A stretch of 35,325 nt of DNA from a bacterium. GTDB taxonomy: Bacteria > Actinomycetota > Acidimicrobiia > Acidimicrobiales > Bin134. A program made the position numbers and the translations under genes. Location: positions 1 through 35,325 of the forward strand of contig JAPOSH010000115.1 of the NCBI GenBank assembly GCA_026709815.1, in the 5' to 3' direction. Numbering within the stretch: the first letter of the stretch is position 1; the number at the start of each line of letters is the position of its first letter. The notes beneath the pieces were generated by a model. It did no database searches. It saw only the letters and a program-made list of their open reading frames with translations, and was not told the origin of the DNA. Shown here piece after piece: positions 30,525-35,325 of the stretch.

Positions 30525-31592
30525 CTAAGAATCGCTTTGCGCGAACTCCCCTGTGAACCGAACCCGGCCGTCGCCTTTCTGCACCTCTCCCACCACGGTG
30601 GCCCGATGCCCGCCGGTTCGCAGCAGGTCGATGGCCTTGGTGGCGTCTTTGTCCCTCACGGCCACGATCATGCCCAGGCCGAGGTTGAACACCTTGGCCA
30701 TCTCCTCGTCGGCCACATTGCCGATGCGCTGCAATTCGGCGAATACCGGGGGCAGATCCCACCTGCTGCGGTCGACCACGGTATCGACTGTGCCAGGCAG
30801 CACCCGCGCCAGATTGCCGACGATGCCTCCGCCGGTCACATGGGCGATGGCCGCGGCCTCCACCTTGGACAGCATGTGCCTCACTGCGGGGGCGTAGATC
30901 ACCGACGGCAAAAGCAGCTCGTCGGCCACCGAGTGGGCGCTTCCCTCCCAGGCGGGATCGTCCAACCCCCGCTCGGCCACCTCGAAATACAGCCGGCGGG
31001 CCAGGGAGTAGCCGTTGCTGCGCAAACCGGGCGAAGGCAGGCCGATGAGCGCGTCGCCGGGGCGCACTTTGGCCCCGGTGATGAGCCGAGACCGCTCCAC
31101 CACCCCCACCGCGAACCCGACCAACTCGAAAGCCCCGTCGGGCTCATCGCCCGATCCCGGGCCGGGATGCTCGGCCATCTCCCCGCCGATGAGCGCGCAC
31201 CCGGCCTGCCGGCACCCCTCCGCCACCCCGACCACCAGCTGCTCAATGCGCTCGGGATCGAGCTTGCCCGCCGATATGTAGTCCAGCATGAACAGCGGCT
31301 CGGCGCCCTGGCACACCAGATCGTCCACGCACATGGCCACCAAGTCGATGCCGATGGTGCTGAGACGCCCGGACGCGGCGGCCACATACGCCTTGGTTCC
31401 CACCCCGTCGGTGGCCGACACCAGCACCGGCCGCTTGTAGCCGTGGCGGCTGAAATCGAACAGCCCGCCGAATCCGCCGATGTCGCCGATGGCCTCGGGC
31501 CGAAACGTGGAGCGCACCTGATCTTTGATGCGCTGCACCGCTTGTTCGCCGGCGGCGATGTCCACGCCCGCCGATTCATAGGTCTCACCCAT
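30525..31592 (-). CDS. purM: Phosphoribosylformylglycinamidine cyclo-ligase (AIR synthase)
   Basis: PurM, the ATP-dependent ring closure of FGAM to AIR in purine synthesis. Clear landmarks are TYESAGVDIAAGEQAV at the N-terminus, SATDGVGTK, GIDLVAMCVDD, DYISAGKLDPE, GCALIGGEMAEHPG, PSPGLRSNGYSLAR, HVTGGGIVGNLARVLP and the C-terminal FNLGLGMIVAV. About 355 residues is the normal length. ATG 31592 is used; an in-frame GTG at 31601 adds three residues. It is the third gene of the minus-strand run purL-purF-purM, catalysing the step after PurL; the gap to purF is about 88 bp. Confidence 0.97.
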   Translation of the reverse strand: MGETYESAGVDIAAGEQAVQRIKDQVRSTFRPEAIGDIGGFGGLFDFSRHGYKRPVLVSATDGVGTKAYVAAASGRLSTIGIDLVAMCVDDLVCQGAEPLFMLDYISAGKLDPERIEQLVVGVAEGCRQAGCALIGGEMAEHPGPGSGDEPDGAFELVGFAVGVVERSRLITGAKVRPGDALIGLPSPGLRSNGYSLARRLYFEVAERGLDDPAWEGSAHSVADELLLPSVIYAPAVRHMLSKVEAAAIAHVTGGGIVGNLARVLPGTVDTVVDRSRWDLPPVFAELQRIGNVADEEMAKVFNLGLGMIVAVRDKDATKAIDLLRTGGHRATVVGEVQKGDGRVRFTGEFAQSDS

Positions 31593-31680
31593 CTGTCTCA
31601 CCCATCGGCTGTGCCCGTCGCCGCTCGCCCACCAGGCATTGCTGCCTCAGCCATCGCCGATGCCCCCGATCATGGCCGCC

Positions 31681-33186
31681 TCACCCATTGCCGGTGGCCC
31701 AGAGCGATGGCGCGGGCTCGTCTTGGGTGCGGGCGACGGGCGGGGCGCTTTGCCGACGGGCAGCCGAATCCGACAGCGCCACGGGCACCGCCACCGGATA
31801 GTCCCCGGTGAGGCAGGCATTGCAGAAACCGGCCCCCACCGCCCCGGTGGCCGCGGTCAACCCCTCCATGTCGATGAACGCCAGCGTGTCGGCCCCCACG
31901 TAATCGCACATCTCGGCCACGCTCAGGTGGGCGGCCAAAAGCTCGGTGCGGTCGCCGGTGTCCATGCCGAAGTAGCAGGGCCAGCGGTAGGGCGGCGAGC
32001 TGATGCGGAGGTGGACGGCGGCGGCGCCCGCTTCGCGCAGCATGGCCACCAGCGCCCTGGTGGTGGTGCCACGCACGATGGAGTCGTCCACCACCACCAA
32101 GCGGTTGCCCTCGATGTTGTCGCGCAGGGGGTTGAGCTTCATGCGCACCCCCATCGACCTCATCTCCTGGCTGGGGGCGATGAACGTCCGCCCGATGTAG
32201 CGGTTCTTCACCAGTCCCTGGCCGTAGGGAATGCCGCTGGCCCGGGAGAAGCCCTCGGCCGCGGGCAGCCCCGATTCGGGCACTCCCATGACCAAGTCGG
32301 CCTCCACCGGGGACTGCTCGGCCAGCTGTTCGCCCATGCGCACCCGGGCGTGGTGGACGCTCTGGCCGTAGATCACCGAGTCGGGGCGCGAGAAGTACAC
32401 GAACTCGAAGATGCACAGGCGGGGGTCCACCCGCTCCTCGGGAAACGGCCGCACCGAGCGCACGCCCTCGCCGTCGATCACCACCATCTCCCCCGGGGCC
32501 AGCTCGCGCAGAAAGTGGGCCCCCACGATGTCCAGCGCAGGGGTCTCCGAGGCCAACACCCACCCCCGGTCCAACCGGCCCAAGCACAGGGGGCGGAATC
32601 CGTTGGGATCCCGCACCCCGATCACCCGCTCCTCGTCGGCCAGCACCAGCGAGAACGCCCCCTCCAACCGGGGCAGCACCCTCTCAAGCGCCCGCTCCAG
32701 CGCCTGCCCCCGGGTCTGATCCGATGAGCACATCGCCGATATCTCCATGGCCAGCAGCTCGCCGATCAGATCGCTGTCCGACCCGACCATGCCGGGCAGT
32801 ATCGAGGTCTCCCGCGCCAGCGACGCCGCATTGGTGAGATTCCCGTTGTGGCCGAGCACGAACTGGCACTCCGCGGTGCTGCGGTAGACGGGCTGGGCGT
32901 TGCGCCACGAGCTCGAGCCCGCGGTGGAATACCGGGTGTGTCCGATGCCCAAGCGCCCCTGGAGGATGGCCAGGGTGCGGTCGTCGAACACCGTGGCCAC
33001 CAGGCCCATGTCCTTGACCACGGTGATGTTGTGCCCGTCGCTCACCGCGATGCCCGCCGACTCCTGGCCCCGGTGCTGCAACGCGTACAGGGCCAGATAG
33101 CTCAGATGGGCGACGTGATCATGAGGGGCGTAGATGCCGACAACCCCGCAGGCCTCCCGGGGGGAGCCGTCCATGGGATCAACCAC
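31681..33186 (-). CDS. purF: Amidophosphoribosyltransferase
   Basis: PurF makes phosphoribosylamine from PRPP and glutamine, the first committed purine step. The N-terminal Ntn-type glutaminase begins at the cysteine in REACGVVGIY after a short propeptide. ALQHRGQESAGIA, IGHTRYST and GHNGNL are glutaminase motifs; the PRPP site is VVVDDSIVRGTTT in the C-terminal half, and a CNACLTGDYP motif lies near the end. There are 501 codons from GTG 33186, four bases after the purL stop; ATG 33174 is an alternative start. It forms an operon with purL and purM. Confidence 0.97.
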   Translation of the reverse strand: MVDPMDGSPREACGVVGIYAPHDHVAHLSYLALYALQHRGQESAGIAVSDGHNITVVKDMGLVATVFDDRTLAILQGRLGIGHTRYSTAGSSSWRNAQPVYRSTAECQFVLGHNGNLTNAASLARETSILPGMVGSDSDLIGELLAMEISAMCSSDQTRGQALERALERVLPRLEGAFSLVLADEERVIGVRDPNGFRPLCLGRLDRGWVLASETPALDIVGAHFLRELAPGEMVVIDGEGVRSVRPFPEERVDPRLCIFEFVYFSRPDSVIYGQSVHHARVRMGEQLAEQSPVEADLVMGVPESGLPAAEGFSRASGIPYGQGLVKNRYIGRTFIAPSQEMRSMGVRMKLNPLRDNIEGNRLVVVDDSIVRGTTTRALVAMLREAGAAAVHLRISSPPYRWPCYFGMDTGDRTELLAAHLSVAEMCDYVGADTLAFIDMEGLTAATGAVGAGFCNACLTGDYPVAVPVALSDSAARRQSAPPVARTQDEPAPSLWATGNG

Positions 33187-33190
33187 CGCC

Positions 33191-35325
33191 CTAGTCTGAC
33201 ATGGCCGAACGCCACCGGTCCGCCACCGCCGACATGTCCAAGTCCACCAGCCCCTTGATGGAGAAGCGGTGGCCGGTGGCCAAACCGATTCGGGTGACTG
33301 TCACCCCCGTTGCCGCGGCGGCCGCCTCCACCTCGAGCAGGTGCTCGGGGCTCACCGCCGCCACTGCCCGAGAGGGGGCTTCGCCGAACAGCTCGGCGTG
33401 GTTGCGGACTCGGGCCCCCCGAAAGCCCACCCCGGACGCCGCGGCCATCTCGGCCAAGGCCACGCCCAAACCCCCGCTGGACACGTCGTGGACCGCGGAC
33501 AGGCGATCGTCGGCCACCAGCCCGGCCACGAGGCCCGCAACCCGGCGGTGCTTCTCGTAGTCCAGCGGCGGCAGCCGCCCCCGCTTGTGCCCGGCCGCGG
33601 CCGCAGCCCACAGCGAGCCCGACAGCTCGGCGCTCCCCTCGCCCAGTACCACCACCCGGTCGCCCTCGCGCCAGGCCAGGCCGGGTGGGATGCGGGCTAG
33701 GGCGTCGATCACCCCGAGCAGGCCGACCACCGGGGTGGGGTCGATGTTGTGGCCGTCGGATTCGTTGTAGAGGCTCACGTTGCCGCCCACAACGGGGATG
33801 CCGAAGGCGGCGCAGGCCTCGGCCATGCCGTCCACCGCCTCAGAAAGCTGCCACATCACCTCGGGATGCTCGGGATTGCCGAAGTTCAAGCAGTTGACCA
33901 TCGCCAGCGGCCGAGCGCCGACGCAGGCCAGGTTGAGCACCGCCTCGGCCACGGTCATGGCGGTGCCGGCCCGGGGGTCCACCGCGCACCACCGGTGGTT
34001 GCCGTCGGTGGTGAGCGCCAATCCCCGTCCGGTGTCGGCGCCGGTTGCGGGGTGTTTGAGCCGTAGCACGGTGGCGTCGCCGCCGGGGCCGACCACCGTG
34101 TTGCAGAACAGCATGTGGTCGTACTGGCGGTATATCCACGAGGGGTTGCTCAACAAACCCAGCAAGTCGGCGCCCGCGTCGACAGGTGGCGCCAGCAGGT
34201 CGGCGGTGTCGGCTTTCGCGGCCTCCCAGTCGCTCGGCGGGCGCCGGGGCCGGTCGTAGAGGGGCGCCTCCTCGTGCAGAGAGGCCGCCGGAACCTCGCC
34301 CAGCACTGGGCCGGCCATGTCGTGGAGCACTCTCAGCTGCCCGCCCCGAGTGACCCGCCCGACGACCGCGGCCTGCACGTCCCAGCGATCGCAGATGGCC
34401 AGCACATCGTCCAGCCGGTCGGGGGACACGATGGCCAGCATCCGCTCCTGCGACTCGCTGGTGAGCACCTCGAAGGGGGCCATCGCCGGCTCTCGCCGGG
34501 GGACGGCGCTCACGTCCACGTCCATGCCGACCCCGCCCCGGGAGGCGGTCTCGCTGGTGGCGCAGGCGAGCCCGGCGCCCCCGAGATCCTGGATGCCCAC
34601 CACCAGACCGGCATCCAGCAGCGCCAAGCACGCCTCAATGAGGCGCTTCTCCTCGAACGGATCGCCCACCTGCACGCTGGGCCGCTTCTCGGCCTCCTGG
34701 CGCTCGCCGTCGAAGGACGCCGAGGCCAGCACGCTGACCCCGCCGATGCCATCGCGCCCGGTGGACGCCCCCAGCAACACCGCGAGGTTGCCCTCACCGC
34801 TGGCCCGGCCCAGCACCAGCCGCTCAACCGGCATCAACCCGAGGCAGAGCACGTTCACCAGTGGATTGCCGGCATAGGTCTCATCAAACACCGCCTCCCC
34901 CCCAACCGTGGGAACCCCGACCGCGTTGCCATAGCCCGAGATGCCCGACACCACCCCTTCGGCAATCCAGCGGCTGCGGCGGTCGTCGGGACGACCGAAC
35001 CGCAATGAATCCATCACCGCTATCGGACGGGCGCCCATAGTGAAGATATCCCGCAGAATGCCGCCCACGCCGGTGGCCGCACCCTGGTAGGGCTCGATAG
35101 CCGAGGGATGATTATGACTCTCGATTCGGATGGCGGCGGCAATGCCATCGCCCACATCCACCACCCCGGCATTTTCCCCTGGGCCGACCAAAACCCATGG
35201 CGCTTCTGTGGGAAGTCTGCGCAAGTGAACCTTGGAGGACTTATACGAGCAGTGCTCCGACCACATCACGGCATACATCGCCAATTCGAGATGGTTGGGA
35301 GGTCGGTCCAAAATGCGCTCAATGG
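33191..35325 (-). CDS. purL: Phosphoribosylformylglycinamidine synthase large subunit, 5' end beyond the right edge
   Basis: PurL converts FGAR to FGAM with ammonia from PurQ. The frame is open to the last base, so the start lies outside; the missing part should be only a few dozen codons, because the family's early motif [11 protein letters not shown] is already present near the edge. Further landmarks are [81 protein letters not shown] and [11 protein letters not shown]. This is the short, PurQ/PurS-dependent type. It is the first gene of the purL-purF-purM run seen here. Confidence 0.97.
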   Translation of the reverse strand, partial: IERILDRPPNHLELAMYAVMWSEHCSYKSSKVHLRRLPTEAPWVLVGPGENAGVVDVGDGIAAAIRIESHNHPSAIEPYQGAATGVGGILRDIFTMGARPIAVMDSLRFGRPDDRRSRWIAEGVVSGISGYGNAVGVPTVGGEAVFDETYAGNPLVNVLCLGLMPVERLVLGRASGEGNLAVLLGASTGRDGIGGVSVLASASFDGERQEAEKRPSVQVGDPFEEKRLIEACLALLDAGLVVGIQDLGGAGLACATSETASRGGVGMDVDVSAVPRREPAMAPFEVLTSESQERMLAIVSPDRLDDVLAICDRWDVQAAVVGRVTRGGQLRVLHDMAGPVLGEVPAASLHEEAPLYDRPRRPPSDWEAAKADTADLLAPPVDAGADLLGLLSNPSWIYRQYDHMLFCNTVVGPGGDATVLRLKHPATGADTGRGLALTTDGNHRWCAVDPRAGTAMTVAEAVLNLACVGARPLAMVNCLNFGNPEHPEVMWQLSEAVDGMAEACAAFGIPVVGGNVSLYNESDGHNIDPTPVVGLLGVIDALARIPPGLAWREGDRVVVLGEGSAELSGSLWAAAAAGHKRGRLPPLDYEKHRRVAGLVAGLVADDRLSAVHDVSSGGLGVALAEMAAASGVGFRGARVRNHAELFGEAPSRAVAAVSPEHLLEVEAAAAATGVTVTRIGLATGHRFSIKGLVDLDMSAVADRWRSAMSD

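Noticed and set aside
29511-31811. 766-codon open frame on the plus strand
   Set aside because: It runs antisense through the DUF7064-like gene and purM, both of which have clear motifs on the minus strand.

Overview
The window looks like a chromosome segment of a high-GC actinomycete. The GC-rich codon use, the many GTG starts, the CoA-thioester catabolism genes (acyl-CoA dehydrogenase, thiolase-fold and DUF35 proteins, luciferase-like oxidoreductases) and the purL-purF-purM order fit Actinomycetota, most plausibly Acidimicrobiia. The class is an inference; no rRNA, tRNA or marker phylogeny is available here.

Layout. (1) 1-4041, minus strand: three genes of a type I-G (formerly I-U) CRISPR-Cas operon, csb1-csb2-cas3, with cas3 cut by the left edge. 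No array, cas8, cas1, cas2 or cas4 lies inside the window. (2) 4042-6060: small uncertain ORFs, a vapC fossil and a fused MNT-HEPN gene. (3) 6077-12813: CoA-linked catabolism (flavin oxidoreductase, acyl-CoA dehydrogenase, SDR, two cysteine-less thiolase-fold proteins, tandem DUF35 protein). (4) 12915-13534: an intact RHH antitoxin / PIN toxin pair. (5) 13654-15293: a MenB-like crotonase translationally coupled to an unrecognised protein built from two copies of one domain. (6) 15306-16735: a lipoprotein and a protein with a possible PH-like segment. (7) 16769-24979: a defence module made of a large adenine methyltransferase gene and a PLD-SNF2 helicase. (8) 25156-28324: MscS channel, HAD phosphatase, an unknown membrane-associated protein and a lone MazE-like antitoxin. 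(9) 28445-30416: a second luciferase-like enzyme and a DUF7064-like protein. (10) 30525-35325: purM, purF and a 5'-truncated purL.

The main discovery candidate is region 7. The methyltransferase gene carries two perfect simple-sequence repeats whose unit lengths are not multiples of three: a 10-bp unit (9 full copies) and a 4-bp unit (13 copies). Upstream of the 4-bp tract the frame is intact. Downstream of it the conserved C-terminal third of the target-recognition region is open but in another frame. One more 4-bp unit, or two fewer, would restore a 1513-residue protein. The same stretch holds a 92-bp imperfect duplication and three imperfect copies of a ~65-bp segment, each copy in a different frame. 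This looks like a phase-variable restriction/phage-defence switch, comparable in logic to phase-variable PglX, but paired with a PLD-SNF2 helicase rather than the Pgl/BREX partners and built on tandem tracts instead of a homopolymer.

Defence and toxin-antitoxin modules, several of them decayed, are interleaved with housekeeping and catabolic genes, so the window reads as core chromosome repeatedly invaded by small defence units.
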